Notes: generated by a model from the letters alone, not told the origin. A stretch of DNA of 64,000 nucleotides from Kribbella sp. VKM Ac-2569 (GCF_004216905.1 NZ_SGXJ01000003.1:1178001-1242000); one strand, 5' to 3'; positions 27,021 to 36,469 are shown, numbered from the stretch's first letter. Made by a program: numbers and translations.

Positions 27021-27626
27021 ATGTCTACGTTGCCTGGGAATGGTTCGGTGCGGCCTATCACGCGGTGGGGCGAGGACGTCATGCATCGGGTCAATCAGCC
27101 TGTCACCGACTTCGGGGACGAACTGCAGACGCTCGTCGCGGACATGGTCGCGACGATGAACGCGGCCGAGGGCGTCGGCCTGGCGGCGAACCAGGTCGGC
27201 GTGGACCTGCAGCTGTTCGTGTTCGACTGCCCCGACAAGGAAGGCAAGCGCGTCCAGGGCGTCGTGTGCAATCCGACGCTGGAGCTCCCGGAGGGCAAGG
27301 ACCGCAACCTCGACGAGGGCGACGAGGGCTGCCTGTCGCTGCCCGGCGCGTTCACCAAGTGCGCCCGCCCCGACTTCGCCAAGGTCACCGGCGTCGACCA
27401 GCACGGCAAGCCGGTCAGCTTCGAGGGCGACGGCCTGCTGGCCCGCTGCCTGCAGCACGAGACCGACCACACGCAGGGCATGGTCTTCGGCGACCGCCTC
27501 TCCCGCAAGTACAAGAAGCGCCTGTTCGCGGAGGCCGACGAGTTCGCCCCCGACTACCCGACCGACTGGCCCGTCACCCCGATGGTCGAGCACGAGGACG
27601 AGCACGAGGACACCCCCGCCACCTGA
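27021..27626 (+). CDS. def: Peptide deformylase
   Basis: A 201-residue metallo-hydrolase that removes the formyl group from new proteins. All three motifs are present: GVGLAANQVG (51-60), EGCLSLPG with the metal-ligand Cys (102-109) and QHETDHTQG with the HEXXH (146-150). The C-terminal acidic tail (EHEDEHEDTPAT) is longer than usual. A second deformylase is encoded at 38415. It converges on the next gene with a 1-base gap. Confidence 0.96.
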   Translation: MSTLPGNGSVRPITRWGEDVMHRVNQPVTDFGDELQTLVADMVATMNAAEGVGLAANQVGVDLQLFVFDCPDKEGKRVQGVVCNPTLELPEGKDRNLDEGDEGCLSLPGAFTKCARPDFAKVTGVDQHGKPVSFEGDGLLARCLQHETDHTQGMVFGDRLSRKYKKRLFAEADEFAPDYPTDWPVTPMVEHEDEHEDTPAT

Positions 27627-27627
27627 T

Positions 27628-28167
27628 CTACCAGCGGGCTTTCTCCAGGTCGATCCCGTCGACGGTTTCGGCTGCGGTCTGACCGGTGGTGTCGAGCCAG
27701 AGGCCTCGGCGCGGGATCTCGTCGAGGCCGGCCTGCAGTGCGCGTACGCCGTCCTCGAGCGAGGGGCCCCAGTCACGGTACGAGTTGGCGCCGCCGCGGC
27801 CGATCTCCCGCTCGACGATGGACTCGACCGACGGGACGAGTACGACGAGGTACGGGTCGACGTCGTGCAGCCGCGAGAACCAGCGCTCGACATGCTCGCC
27901 CAGGACGATATCGCTGCAGACGAAGTCGAAACCGGCATCGGCGTAGTGCTGCGCGACCAAGGCGCTGGCGTCGTACCGGAGTTCCAGTTGCCGCACCGCC
28001 TCCGCCGACGGGTCCGGCGTCATGACTTCAGCGCCTGCGACCACGCCGCGGTAGAACACGTCCCCGTCGAGCGTCGCGGCCGGCGGCCCCATCCGGGCGG
28101 CGAGGAGCGGCGCGATCGTCGACTTCCCCGCCGCCTGCATCCCGGTGACCAGAACTACCTTCTGCAT
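27628..28167 (-). CDS. P-loop kinase/ATPase, chloramphenicol phosphotransferase-like
   Basis: A 179-residue P-loop protein: Walker A TGMQAAGKST (8-17), LDGDVFYRGVV and a C-terminal LID-like GRGGANSYRDWGP. The shape is that of small-molecule kinases such as chloramphenicol phosphotransferase or zeta-toxin-like proteins. The substrate is unknown and no antitoxin-like partner is adjacent. It follows the MBL gene by 21 bases in the same direction. Confidence 0.8.
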   Translation of the reverse strand: MQKVVLVTGMQAAGKSTIAPLLAARMGPPAATLDGDVFYRGVVAGAEVMTPDPSAEAVRQLELRYDASALVAQHYADAGFDFVCSDIVLGEHVERWFSRLHDVDPYLVVLVPSVESIVEREIGRGGANSYRDWGPSLEDGVRALQAGLDEIPRRGLWLDTTGQTAAETVDGIDLEKARW

Positions 28168-28188
28168 GCTGCTATGTCATCACTGTCG

Positions 28189-29034
28189 TCAACTACTTTT
28201 GATCGCGCGGATGGAGTTCCAGAGGACACCGCGGTTCAGGCGGTCCGGGTATTCCGCGAGCATTGCGTTGTAGAGGTCGAGCGCGGTGCTGGTCCGGGTC
28301 TCCGCGGCGGCGAACGCCTTGAGGTACCTGCGGGTCTCGTCGATGTACCGCGGGTCGTCAGAAGCGCCCGCCTGGCGGTGACCGGAGACGACCGCGACCG
28401 GATGCAGGGTCTCGAGTACGTCGAGTGCGGCCAGCCAACGATCGAGGCCACCGGCAACCGACTCGGCCAGGTAGAGGTGCACGTCGTCGTACACGGAGTC
28501 CCCCGCGACGACGAGACCGATCGACGGGACGTACAACGCCGAACTGCCGTCGGTGTCGGTGTGACCGAGGTCGATCGCCACCAGTTCGGAACCCTCCAGC
28601 GTGAAGGTGTCGCCGTCGAGAGGTTCGGCGACGACCAGCCGGCCGGGCAGTTGCCCGGGAAACCTGACCCGCCAGAAGCCGTCCAGCCACGCCGGACTGA
28701 GCTGCTTCCGCATGCCCTCGACCACCGACGGCAGCGCGACCATCCGGGCTGCCGGGAACCGGTCGAGCACCGGCGCTGCGCCGAAGAAATGGTCGCCGTG
28801 GCCGTGCGTGACGAAGATCGTGGTCAGGTTCTTCCCGGTGGCCGCGATCCAGCCTGCCAGGTCCTCGCCTTCCGCCTGCGTCATCAGCGGGTCGACCAGG
28901 ACCGCGTCGTGCTCGCCGTGGATCAGCGTGGCCGCGGTCGGCGACCACATCCGGCGTACCTCACCCGGCGGGAGATCGTTGGACACGGCCGGCTTGGACG
29001 GTGCGACGTACGTCGAATAACTCAACATATTCAC
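28189..29034 (-). CDS. MBL-fold metallo-hydrolase
   Basis: A 281-residue metallo-beta-lactamase-fold hydrolase. The metal motif THGHGDHFFG is clear, with DHAVLVDPL-type Asp upstream (DAVLVDPLM), a GHTDTDGSS His/Asp site and VVSGHRQAG near the end. GTG 29034 or ATG 29028 may be the start. The substrate is unknown. It follows an XRE regulator gene in the same direction, separated by a hairpin. Confidence 0.88.
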   Translation of the reverse strand: MNMLSYSTYVAPSKPAVSNDLPPGEVRRMWSPTAATLIHGEHDAVLVDPLMTQAEGEDLAGWIAATGKNLTTIFVTHGHGDHFFGAAPVLDRFPAARMVALPSVVEGMRKQLSPAWLDGFWRVRFPGQLPGRLVVAEPLDGDTFTLEGSELVAIDLGHTDTDGSSALYVPSIGLVVAGDSVYDDVHLYLAESVAGGLDRWLAALDVLETLHPVAVVSGHRQAGASDDPRYIDETRRYLKAFAAAETRTSTALDLYNAMLAEYPDRLNRGVLWNSIRAIKSS

Positions 29035-29075
29035 AGCGTCTCGCCGGGGCAGCCGGCGCAGAAGGCCGTGTCTTC

Positions 29076-29094
29076 CTGGGTGCGCCGCACCCAG
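29076..29094. terminator. Hairpin between the XRE regulator and the MBL gene
   Basis: Arms CTGGGTGC (29076-29083) and GCACCCAG (29087-29094) with a 3-base loop lie directly after the XRE gene's stop (29095-29097) and 42 bases upstream of the MBL start. This is either a terminator/attenuator without U-run or an operator for the MBL gene. Confidence 0.5.
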
Positions 29095-29898
29095 TCAGTC
29101 CGTCAACCGCTCCAACGCCTCCGCACTCGCGCTGCCCGGTTCCGCCGTACCGACGAGCAGTTGCTGACCGGGCGCGGCCCGGACGTCGAAGGTCTGGTAG
29201 GTCAGCTCGATCCGGCCGGCCTGTGGGTGGTTGAAGATCTTGTACGCCCGGCTCAACCCGCGCGCCGTCCGGTCCTCCCAGAGTGCCCGGAACTCGGGCG
29301 ATCGCGGCAGCAGGTCCGCCACCAGCGCCGCGATCTCGGCGTCGTCCGGGTACGCCGCCGCGTTGAACCGGACCGCGTGGACCGCCCGCCGTACGACCGC
29401 CTCCCAGTCACCGAAGATGTCCCGCGCCCGGGGATGCTCGAACATCATCCGCAGCATGTTCGTCATCCCGAACGGCGCCAGCAGCGCCTGCGCCACGCGG
29501 TTCGTCGCGAGGATCTCGTACGCCGGACTCAGCACGTACCCGGCCGCGGCCGGGAAGCTGTCGAGCAACTGCAGGAGCGCTGGATGCACCTGATCCCGCG
29601 CGGCTCCGAGGCCGGGCGCCGGGGCGAGCCCGGCCAGCCGGAACAGGTACGCGCGGGCGTCCGGGTCGAGCCGCAACGCGTGAGCGATCCCGTTCAGGAC
29701 CTGAGCCGACGGATGCCGCTCGCGCCCTTGCTCGAGCCGGGCGTAGTAATCCGCGCTGACGACGGCGAGTACGGCGACCTCCTCACGCCGCAGGCCCGCG
29801 ACGCGCCGATCGCGACCGGCCGGGAGGCCCACCGCAGCCGGGTCCACGCGAGCACGTTCGGCACGCAGGAACGCGCCGAGGTCGTCCACCGCTCGCAT
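29095..29898 (-). CDS. XRE-family regulator with MmyB-like ligand domain
   Basis: A 267-residue regulator: N-terminal helix-turn-helix (about 8-80, with LRREEVAVLAVVSADYYARL and LEQGRERHPS) and a C-terminal MmyB/PAS-like domain (about 105-260, with LLDSFPAAAGYVLSP and EILATNRVAQALL). The chosen ATG (29896-29898) gives the family-typical start MRAVDDLGAFLRAER; longer frames run into the GNAT gene. Members usually control an adjacent oxidoreductase or hydrolase, here plausibly the MBL gene. Confidence 0.9.
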   Translation of the reverse strand: MRAVDDLGAFLRAERARVDPAAVGLPAGRDRRVAGLRREEVAVLAVVSADYYARLEQGRERHPSAQVLNGIAHALRLDPDARAYLFRLAGLAPAPGLGAARDQVHPALLQLLDSFPAAAGYVLSPAYEILATNRVAQALLAPFGMTNMLRMMFEHPRARDIFGDWEAVVRRAVHAVRFNAAAYPDDAEIAALVADLLPRSPEFRALWEDRTARGLSRAYKIFNHPQAGRIELTYQTFDVRAAPGQQLLVGTAEPGSASAEALERLTD

Positions 29899-29903
29899 GC
29901 CGG

Positions 29904-30431
29904 TCAGCCTACGCGCCGCCGCCAGGCATCGGCTGTGAGCGCGTAGACGGTGGCGTCGAACGGTACGCCGTCGTCCTCGAGGACGGCCTCGTGGTCGAAG
30001 GTCATGCCGAGCCGGCGCATGACGGCAATGCTGCGCTCGTTGGGCGAGTCGGTGACGGCGATGATGCGCGGCAGCCCCATGGTCGCGAACCCGTGCTCGA
30101 GCCACGACGTCGCCGCCTCGGTCGCGTACCCGTGGCCCCAGTACTCCCGGGCCAGCCGCCACCCGATCTCGAGGTCGTCCGGGTACCACTGCTCCTTGCT
30201 CAGTCCGCAGGCGCCGAGGAACACGCCGTCCGAGCGTCGCTCGACCGCCAGGAAGCCGAACCCCTGTGCTTCGTAGGACGCGTTGATGGCCCAGGCGGTC
30301 CGGTCCGAGTCCTCGCGGCCCAGTGGCGGCCCGAGGTACTGCGTGACGTCGGGATCCGCGTTCAGCGCGGCCCACGGTTCCAGGTCGGACTCGCGGAACG
30401 GGCGCAGTACCAGGCGTTCCGTCGTACGCAT
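29904..30431 (-). CDS. GNAT acetyltransferase, RimJ/RimL type
   Basis: A 175-residue N-acetyltransferase. The start RTTERLVLRPFRESDLEPW is the RimJ/RimL hallmark; the acetyl-CoA loop is GHGYATEAA and NERSIAVMRRLGM is the conserved C-terminal motif. The substrate could be a protein N-terminus or a small amine. It lies 5 bases from the XRE gene and 9 bases from the upstream methyltransferase gene. Confidence 0.9.
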   Translation of the reverse strand: MRTTERLVLRPFRESDLEPWAALNADPDVTQYLGPPLGREDSDRTAWAINASYEAQGFGFLAVERRSDGVFLGACGLSKEQWYPDDLEIGWRLAREYWGHGYATEAATSWLEHGFATMGLPRIIAVTDSPNERSIAVMRRLGMTFDHEAVLEDDGVPFDATVYALTADAWRRRVG

Positions 30432-30440
30432 GTATCCCCC

Positions 30441-31244
30441 TCAGCGAGTGGCGTAGAACGCTACTGCTGCTGAGGATGCCACGTTGAGGGAGTCGACGCC
30501 GCCGGCCATCGGGATGCGTACGGTCAGGTCTGCCTGTTCGAGCACGTGCGGTTTGAGGCCGTGGCCTTCGGTGCCGAAGATCAGCGCGAGCTTGTCGTCC
30601 TTGCGGTCCGCGAGCTCGTCGAGCGTGATCGAGTCGTCGGCGAGCGCCATCGCGGCGGCGACGTACCCGTTGTCCTGCAGGTGCCGCAGGTCGCCGGGCC
30701 AGTTCTGCAGGCGGGTCCACGGGACCTGGAAGACGGTCCCCATCGACACCTTGATCGAGCGCCGGTACAGCGGGTCGGCGCAGGTCGGCGTCACCAGGAC
30801 CAGTCCGACACCGAGCGCGGCCGCGGCGCGGAACCCGGCTCCGACGTTGGTGTGGTCAACGATCTCGTCGAAGATCGCAATCCGCCGTACGTCGTCTGTG
30901 AGCAGGTCAGGCAGCGGTACGGCGGGCTGCCGCTTGTACGACGCCAGCGCGCCGCGGTGCACGTGGAACCCGGTGACCTGCTCGGCCAACTCCTCCGAGA
31001 CGACGTACACGGGCTTGTCCGGCCATTTCTCCAGCACGTCCTGCAACGAGTCGAGCCACCGCGGCGCCAGGAGAAACGACCGCGGCTCATACCCGGCATC
31101 CGCCGCGCGCCGGATCACCTTGTCGCCCTCGGCAATGAACAGCCCATGCTCTTCTTCAAGAAGCCGCCGAAGACTGACCTCCCGCAACCGAACGTAATCC
31201 GCCAGCCGCGAGTCCCCCGCATCCTCAACCGGAACCAGACTCAC
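30441..31244 (-). CDS. TrmH-family (SPOUT) RNA 2'-O-methyltransferase
   Basis: A 267-residue SpoU/TrmH-type enzyme. The N-terminal 90 residues form an RNA-substrate-binding domain; the knot domain has DEIVDHTNVGAGFRAAAALG (motif 1), LIFGTEGHGL (motif 2) and VDSLNVASSAAVAFY (motif 3). The GTG start (31242-31244) overlaps the cobA stop as GTGA, which decides it over a much longer open frame. Ribosomal or transfer RNA is the expected target; the exact nucleotide is unknown. Confidence 0.92.
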   Translation of the reverse strand: MSLVPVEDAGDSRLADYVRLREVSLRRLLEEEHGLFIAEGDKVIRRAADAGYEPRSFLLAPRWLDSLQDVLEKWPDKPVYVVSEELAEQVTGFHVHRGALASYKRQPAVPLPDLLTDDVRRIAIFDEIVDHTNVGAGFRAAAALGVGLVLVTPTCADPLYRRSIKVSMGTVFQVPWTRLQNWPGDLRHLQDNGYVAAAMALADDSITLDELADRKDDKLALIFGTEGHGLKPHVLEQADLTVRIPMAGGVDSLNVASSAAVAFYATR

Positions 31245-32446
31245 GCTTGCCCTGCCACGTCCACCACGTTGCCGATGACAACGATCGCCGGGGCGCCGAC
31301 GCCCTCGTCCGCCATCGCCTGTGCGATTCCGGCGAGATCCGACTTGACCATCCGCTGCCCCGGAAGGGTGCCGTCGGCAACCGCCGCCGCGGGCGTCTCC
31401 GCCGCACGCCCACCCTCGATCAAGCGGGACGCGATCGCCGGCAGGTTCTCCACCGCCATCAGCAAGACCAGCGTCCCGTGCAACTGAGCCAACGCATCCC
31501 AGTTCACCAGCGAATCCGGATGCGACGGCGGAATGTGCCCCGACACCACCGTGAACTCGTGCGTCACGCCACGATGCGTCACCGGGATCCCCGACACCGC
31601 CGGCACCGAGATCGAGCTCGTGATCCCCGGCACCACGGTCCACGGCACCCCTGCCGCCGCGCACGCCAGCGCCTCTTCGAACCCGCGCCCGAACACGTAC
31701 GGATCCCCACCCTTGAGCCGTACGACGACCTTCCCCTGCTGCCCACGCTCCACCAGGATCCGGTTGATCTCCTCCTGCTGCGCGGCCCGCCCGCGCGGCA
31801 ACTTCGCCGCATCGAACAGCTCGACATCAGGATGCAGCTCGTCCAGCAACTGCTGCGGCGCCAACCGATCCGCGACCACCACATCCGCCTCGGCCAGCAA
31901 CCGCCGCCCGCGCACGGTGATCAGATCCGGATCGCCCGGACCCCCACCGACCAGGTAAACCCCAGGCCGCCGATCCACGTCCCGCGCCGCCAGCTCACCC
32001 GTCCGCAGACCCTCGAGGATCGCGTCCCGTACGGCGGCCGACCGGCGATGATCGCCGCCCCCGAGGACGCCGATCGTCACGTTGTCGTGCTGCCCGGAAG
32101 CCGGCGTCCACGCGGTCGCACGGGACCGGTCATCGGATCGCACGCAAAAGATCCGCCGTTCCTCCGCCTCCGCCGACACCTGATCGTTGACCGCGGCATC
32201 ATCCGTCGCCACTACGACGTACCAGGCTCCGTCGAGGTCACCGGCGACGTACCCGCGCTCGATCCAGGTCAGCGACGGGTTGCCGAGCAGCCCCTCGATC
32301 GTCGGCGTGATCGACGGCGAGACGAGGTCGATCCGCGCCCCGGACTCGAGCAGCCGCGGCAACCGTCGCTGGGCGACACCGCCACCGCCGACGACGACCA
32401 CGCGCCGCCCTTCGAGGACTAGACCGGACAGGTACTGGTTCGTCAC
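31241..32446 (-). CDS. cobA: Bifunctional precorrin-2 dehydrogenase / uroporphyrinogen-III C-methyltransferase
   Basis: A 401-residue fusion like the N- plus C-terminal parts of CysG. Residues 1-150 hold a Rossmann fold (VVVVGGGGVAQRRL) for precorrin-2 oxidation; 160-401 are the SAM-dependent methyltransferase with VYLVGGGPGDPDLITVRG and VVRLKGGDPYVFGRG. Whether ferrochelatase activity is present is not clear. The GTG start overlaps the cobT stop (32443-32446). It supplies precorrin-2 or sirohydrochlorin for cobalamin and siroheme. Confidence 0.93.
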   Translation of the reverse strand: MTNQYLSGLVLEGRRVVVVGGGGVAQRRLPRLLESGARIDLVSPSITPTIEGLLGNPSLTWIERGYVAGDLDGAWYVVVATDDAAVNDQVSAEAEERRIFCVRSDDRSRATAWTPASGQHDNVTIGVLGGGDHRRSAAVRDAILEGLRTGELAARDVDRRPGVYLVGGGPGDPDLITVRGRRLLAEADVVVADRLAPQQLLDELHPDVELFDAAKLPRGRAAQQEEINRILVERGQQGKVVVRLKGGDPYVFGRGFEEALACAAAGVPWTVVPGITSSISVPAVSGIPVTHRGVTHEFTVVSGHIPPSHPDSLVNWDALAQLHGTLVLLMAVENLPAIASRLIEGGRAAETPAAAVADGTLPGQRMVKSDLAGIAQAMADEGVGAPAIVVIGNVVDVAGQA

Positions 32447-33489
32447 GAAGTGATCCCCGCGTCCTCGAACGTGGCCATCTCGGCGAGCGCGCGGACCGCG
32501 CAGGTCAGGATCGGGTACGCGAGCACGGCGCCGGTCCCCTCACCGAGCCGCAGATCCAGGTCGACCAGCGGCTGCAGGCCGAGCTGCTTGAGCGCGACCG
32601 CGTGCCCCGGCTCCGCGGACCGGTGCCCGGCGACGCAGTAGTCGATGACGGCCGAGTGGAACGCCTGCGCCACCAGCGCGGCCGCCCCGGCGATCACACC
32701 GTCCAGGATCACCGGGACCCTGTTGGCCGCGGCGCCGAGGATGTACCCGGCGAGGGCAGCATGCTCCAGACCGCCGTACGCCTGCAAAGCCTTGAGCGGC
32801 TCGGTCGGCGGTACGGCGTGGAGCGCGAGAGCACCCCGTACGACGCCTGTCTTGTGGGCGAGCGCCGCGTCGTCGATACCCGTCCCGCGGCCCGTGACGG
32901 CGTCGGCGGTCGCGCCCGTGAAGGTCGCGATCAGCGCTGCCGAGGCGGTCGTGTTGGCGATGCCCATGTCGCCTGTCAGCAGGCAGCGGTACCCGTCCTG
33001 GACGAGCCGGTCGGCGAGGTCGAACCCGACGGCGATCGCTGCCCGCGCCTCGTCCTCGGTCAGGGCGCCGGTCTGCGAGAGGTCGCGCGTGCCCGCGCGG
33101 ACCTTCGCGTGCACGATGTCGAGTTGGTCGACCGGCGTGGCGACGCCGACATCGACGACGCGGATGTCGACACCGTTGTTTTTGGCGAACGCGTTGACCG
33201 CGGCGCCGCCGGCGGCGAAGTTCGCCAGCATCGCGGCGGTCACTTCCTGCGGCCACGGGGAGACGTTCTGTGCATGGACGCCGTGATCGGCCGCGAACAC
33301 CGACACCACGGCCGGAGCCGGCACTGCCTGCGTTCCGGTCATGCCGGCCACCCGAATCGACAGCTCCTCGAGCACACCGAGCGATCCGGCCGGCTTCGTC
33401 AGCTGCGCGTGCCGCTCCTCAGCCGCCCGCATCGCTCCGGAATCCGCCGGAGCAATCCGCTCCAGGTACTCCTCCAGCGCGCCGTCCAT
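32443..33489 (-). CDS. cobT: Nicotinate-nucleotide--dimethylbenzimidazole phosphoribosyltransferase
   Basis: A 348-residue enzyme that activates the lower ligand of cobalamin. The catalytic Glu is in [10 protein letters not shown] near the C-terminus; [13 protein letters not shown], the [18 protein letters not shown] loop and [15 protein letters not shown] are family segments. The ATG at 33489 is chosen because GGAGG lies 5 bases upstream; ATG 33501 is the alternative. It leads the cobT-cobA-trmH run. No cobalamin riboswitch is seen in the short upstream region. Confidence 0.94.
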   Translation of the reverse strand: MDGALEEYLERIAPADSGAMRAAEERHAQLTKPAGSLGVLEELSIRVAGMTGTQAVPAPAVVSVFAADHGVHAQNVSPWPQEVTAAMLANFAAGGAAVNAFAKNNGVDIRVVDVGVATPVDQLDIVHAKVRAGTRDLSQTGALTEDEARAAIAVGFDLADRLVQDGYRCLLTGDMGIANTTASAALIATFTGATADAVTGRGTGIDDAALAHKTGVVRGALALHAVPPTEPLKALQAYGGLEHAALAGYILGAAANRVPVILDGVIAGAAALVAQAFHSAVIDYCVAGHRSAEPGHAVALKQLGLQPLVDLDLRLGEGTGAVLAYPILTCAVRALAEMATFEDAGITS

Positions 33490-33647
33490 CGCGTCCTCCA
33501 TCCGTCCCCGTTCACCAGTCCGGCCGACGGTCCCGTCGTACCGCTCCGATCTTCGCATCCCCGAGCATGTGCCCCGGGACGGACCGGCGGGATGTGGACA
33601 GTAGTGTCGGAATCACCACATCCCGCGAGATCCCGGAGGGCTCACAG

Positions 33648-34178
33648 ATGTCGCTCGATCGTCCCGTCGCACCGGACCCGTACAAACTCCTCCCGGAGGT
33701 CGGTGCGTTCACCGTCACCAGCACCGACGTCGCCGACGGCGAGCCGTTGGCGGACGACCATGCGTTCGCGGGCGGCAACACGTCGCCGCAGCTCAGCTGG
33801 TCCGGGTTCCCGGCGGAGACCAAGGCCTTCGTCGTCACCTGCTACGACCCGGACGCCCCGATCGTCTCCGGCTTTTGGCACTGGGTCCTGGTCAACCTCC
33901 CGGCCACCGTCACCGAACTCCCCACCGGTGCCGGCACCGCCGAACGCCTCGACAACGGCGCCTTCCACGTCCGCAACGACTTCGGCACCAAGTCCTTCGG
34001 CGGCGCCGCCCCACCCGCAGGCGACCAGATCCACCGCTACTACTTCGTCGTCCACGCCATCGACGTAGAAGCCCTGGACGTCGACTCCGACGCCTCCCCC
34101 GCAGTAGTCGGCTTCAACCTCGCCTTCCACACCCTCGCCCGAGCCATCCTCACCCCGACCTACCAAATCGCGGAGTAG
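33648..34178 (+). CDS. YbhB/YbcL-type PEBP (Raf kinase inhibitor-like) protein
   Basis: A 176-residue phosphatidylethanolamine-binding-fold protein. The anion-pocket motifs are [15 protein letters not shown] and [16 protein letters not shown]. The ATG at 33648 follows GGAGGG (33635-33640). Bacterial members have no settled function; they bind small anionic ligands. It is divergent from cobT and convergent with the YchJ-like gene, with 3 bases between the stops. Confidence 0.93.
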   Translation: MSLDRPVAPDPYKLLPEVGAFTVTSTDVADGEPLADDHAFAGGNTSPQLSWSGFPAETKAFVVTCYDPDAPIVSGFWHWVLVNLPATVTELPTGAGTAERLDNGAFHVRNDFGTKSFGGAAPPAGDQIHRYYFVVHAIDVEALDVDSDASPAVVGFNLAFHTLARAILTPTYQIAE

Positions 34179-34181
34179 TTC

Positions 34182-34559
34182 TCAGAGGGCGGCGACGTAT
34201 ACCCATTCGCCGGCTTCGCGGGTGAAGGTGCTGGTTTCGGATTGGGTGCCTGGGTTGCCGTTTCGGGTGTAGTGGGCGTGGAACTCGACGGTTCCTTCGC
34301 TGTGGAAGGGGCTGCCGCCGGTGGTGGCGACGATCTCCAGGCCGGTCCATTTCTGGCCGGGGGTGAAGTCGATCGTCGCCGGGCGGGTGGTGAGGGACCA
34401 GGTCTGGCGCAGGTACGCCGCATCGTGCATCACGAAGGCGGCGTACCTGGACCGCATCAGCTGCTCCGCCGTGGTGGCCGTCGCTTCGCCGCGGTGCAGG
34501 CGGCCGCAGCAGTCGGCGTACGGCAGGTCTTGTCCACAGGGGCAGGTGGGAACTGGCAT
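34182..34559 (-). CDS. YchJ-family protein with zinc-binding N-terminus
   Basis: A 125-residue UPF0225/YchJ protein. The N-terminal SEC-C-like knuckle CPCGQDLPYADCCGRLH carries four cysteines and a histidine (about 6-22); the rest is an NTF2-like fold with AEQLMRSRYAAFV and a terminal REAGEWVYVAAL. The function is unknown in this family. The ATG (34557-34559) starts right at the zinc motif; earlier frames add only unrelated sequence. Confidence 0.9.
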   Translation of the reverse strand: MPVPTCPCGQDLPYADCCGRLHRGEATATTAEQLMRSRYAAFVMHDAAYLRQTWSLTTRPATIDFTPGQKWTGLEIVATTGGSPFHSEGTVEFHAHYTRNGNPGTQSETSTFTREAGEWVYVAAL

Positions 34560-34605
34560 GTGCCAATTGTCCCCGATCCGTCGGCCGCGCTCGTGATCTA
34601 CTGCG

Positions 34606-35472
34606 GTGATGGTGACCGAGGCGGCACGCTGGCGACGGCAGATGGTGCGGCCCGTTCTCGACTGGTACGCCGCCATTGAAGGCGTCGACGCGGTGATGCT
34701 GGGTGGGTCGACCGCCCGCGGGGACGCGGATCGCTGGTCGGATGTCGAGGTCGGTGTGTTCTGGCGACGGCCGCCGACATCTGCTGAGCGTCTCGCGGTC
34801 GATGGGGCTGCTGAGGTTCGGTTGGTGAACGTCGACGGCCCGCCGTGGGACGACCACCTGTACCTGGGCGAGCCGCGGCCGGACGGGCTGATGGTCGAGG
34901 TCGCGCACACGCTGACGCAGACGGTCGAGAGCGCCTTGGATGAGCTGCTCAAGGGCAAACCCGATGGCCAGGTCATGCAACTGGCGCAGGGCATCATCGA
35001 CGGCCGCGAGGTGATCGGGCCGCGGGCGAAGCTCGTCGCACGCTGGAAGGAGCGCGTCGCGGCGTACCCGCGTGACTTGGCGCTCGCCGTCGTACGGCAC
35101 AGCGGGAACATCGAGAAGTTCTGGCGCTGGCAGATGTTCTTCGAGCGCGACAACCCACTGCTCGTCGCGCGCGAGTTCGTGCGCATGACCAACCAGCTGC
35201 TCAACGTCCTCTACGCCCTCAACGGCCGGTACAGCGGTCACGTGCTGGCCTTCAAACGCCTCGACGCGCTCGACCTCCCGCTGGCGCCATCGTCCCTCGC
35301 CGCCCGCCTCCGCGCAGTCTTCGACCGGCCCGCTCCCGAAGGCGCGCAGACCCTGCACGATCTCATCGAGGAGACCTTCGACCTCGTCGAACGCCACCTG
35401 CCGGAGGTCGACGTCGACGCCCTGCGCGCCACGTTCCGCAGCGATCGCAAGCCTGTCGAGTCAGCGGACTGA
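34606..35472 (+). CDS. Nucleotidyltransferase-fold protein (DUF4037-like)
   Basis: A 288-residue protein. Its N-terminal domain has the pol-beta superfamily signature LGGSTARGDADRWSDVEVGV (the GS...SDVE acidic pair, near residues 32-51). The C-terminal half is helical (EFVRMTNQLLNVLYALNG) like aminoglycoside-type nucleotidyltransferases. The start is GTG 34606 or ATG 34609. The substrate is unknown. Its 3' end overlaps the convergent winged-helix gene by 12 bases. Confidence 0.78.
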   Translation: MMVTEAARWRRQMVRPVLDWYAAIEGVDAVMLGGSTARGDADRWSDVEVGVFWRRPPTSAERLAVDGAAEVRLVNVDGPPWDDHLYLGEPRPDGLMVEVAHTLTQTVESALDELLKGKPDGQVMQLAQGIIDGREVIGPRAKLVARWKERVAAYPRDLALAVVRHSGNIEKFWRWQMFFERDNPLLVAREFVRMTNQLLNVLYALNGRYSGHVLAFKRLDALDLPLAPSSLAARLRAVFDRPAPEGAQTLHDLIEETFDLVERHLPEVDVDALRATFRSDRKPVESAD

Positions 35473-36411
35473 CAGCCGCGGATCCCGCACCGGCAGGCTC
35501 GCCACCTCCGCGCACAGATCGTCGTACTGCTCCCGACTGAGCCTCTCCGACAGAACCACGTCGACGTGGCCTCCCTTGCGGCCCCACGCACCGACGATCC
35601 GCCCGTCGATCAGCAAGCCGTTGGGATGGAATGAATCGGCAGCCGCCGTCAGAGCCCGCAGACCGGGCGCAATGAACCGGCCGTCGCGGTCGCGACCGAA
35701 CAACCGCAGATCCGGTGCCGCCAGCAACCGCACCCCACGCGGAGCCTCCGCCGACCACAGACGGTCCGCGTCGTCTCGAAGTACCCAGGCCGGTACGCCG
35801 TCGAAGTCGACCTCGATCAGCTCGTGAGCCAACTCGTCCCACATCACTCGCGCATCGGCCGGCGACAGCCCGGACCACCACGCGAACACCTTCGGCGTGG
35901 TCGGACCGAAGCAGTGAACGTGCCGCCGGCACAGCTCCCGCCGTGCGTCGTCCACGTCGATCGCCGGTCGCTGAACCTCCCGGACCCAGAGCGACGTCGT
36001 GTCCCACCGCACCGCGATCCGCCCGCTCGCACACGCCTCACGCAACCCGTGGATCCCGGCCCCACGCCGCCGCTCCTGCCCACCCAACGTCTCGCATACC
36101 TGTTCCGCGAGTACGTCGATCCGCCGCGAATCCAGCGGCATCCGGCCCAGCGTGAACACGCCGAAGTCCCGCGCCGGCAACACGTACACGGCCGCCCGCG
36201 GACTGTACGTCTGGATCAGCGAGGGGTGCTCCCAATCCGCCGGCGAACACCCCGCCATCCGCGCATGCAGTCCGAGCAACGCGTCCCGCGGCGCGGTGTC
36301 CTGCAACCCGACGTATGCCGCCTTCTCGTGCGAGCCCACCGGCAGCCGTCCGACAAGGTTGTTGACCTGCAGCCGGTAGGCAATGGCCTGCTCCCGCGTA
36401 ACAATCCGCAT
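35461..36411 (-). CDS. Winged-helix DNA-binding protein of the AlkZ/YcaQ family (HTH_42)
   Basis: A 316-residue protein of the HTH_42/AlkZ-like family. The early motif GLQDTAPRDALLGLHARM sits where the family's catalytic QxQ or QxD residues lie, and the C-terminus has NGLLIDGRIVGAWGRKGGH. Family members with the motif are DNA glycosylases that unhook crosslinks; here the LQDT sequence is atypical, so catalysis is uncertain. The ATG (36409-36411) is the usual family start (MRIVTREQAIAYR). Confidence 0.85.
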   Translation of the reverse strand: MRIVTREQAIAYRLQVNNLVGRLPVGSHEKAAYVGLQDTAPRDALLGLHARMAGCSPADWEHPSLIQTYSPRAAVYVLPARDFGVFTLGRMPLDSRRIDVLAEQVCETLGGQERRRGAGIHGLREACASGRIAVRWDTTSLWVREVQRPAIDVDDARRELCRRHVHCFGPTTPKVFAWWSGLSPADARVMWDELAHELIEVDFDGVPAWVLRDDADRLWSAEAPRGVRLLAAPDLRLFGRDRDGRFIAPGLRALTAAADSFHPNGLLIDGRIVGAWGRKGGHVDVVLSERLSREQYDDLCAEVASLPVRDPRLSVR

Positions 36412-36469
36412 AGCCCCGACCGTAGACAAAAAACACGCCACCGCCTGACTTGATTTCGAGGAGCACCCC

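Noticed and set aside
27601-27630. Third copy of the ctaA-end repeat at the def stop
   Set aside because: Only about 12 bases match, and both genes happen to encode TPAT at the end with different spacing. It does not extend like the 27/28 match.
33490-33647. Cobalamin riboswitch upstream of cobT
   Set aside because: The gap is short and the B12-box-like core is not seen on the minus strand.
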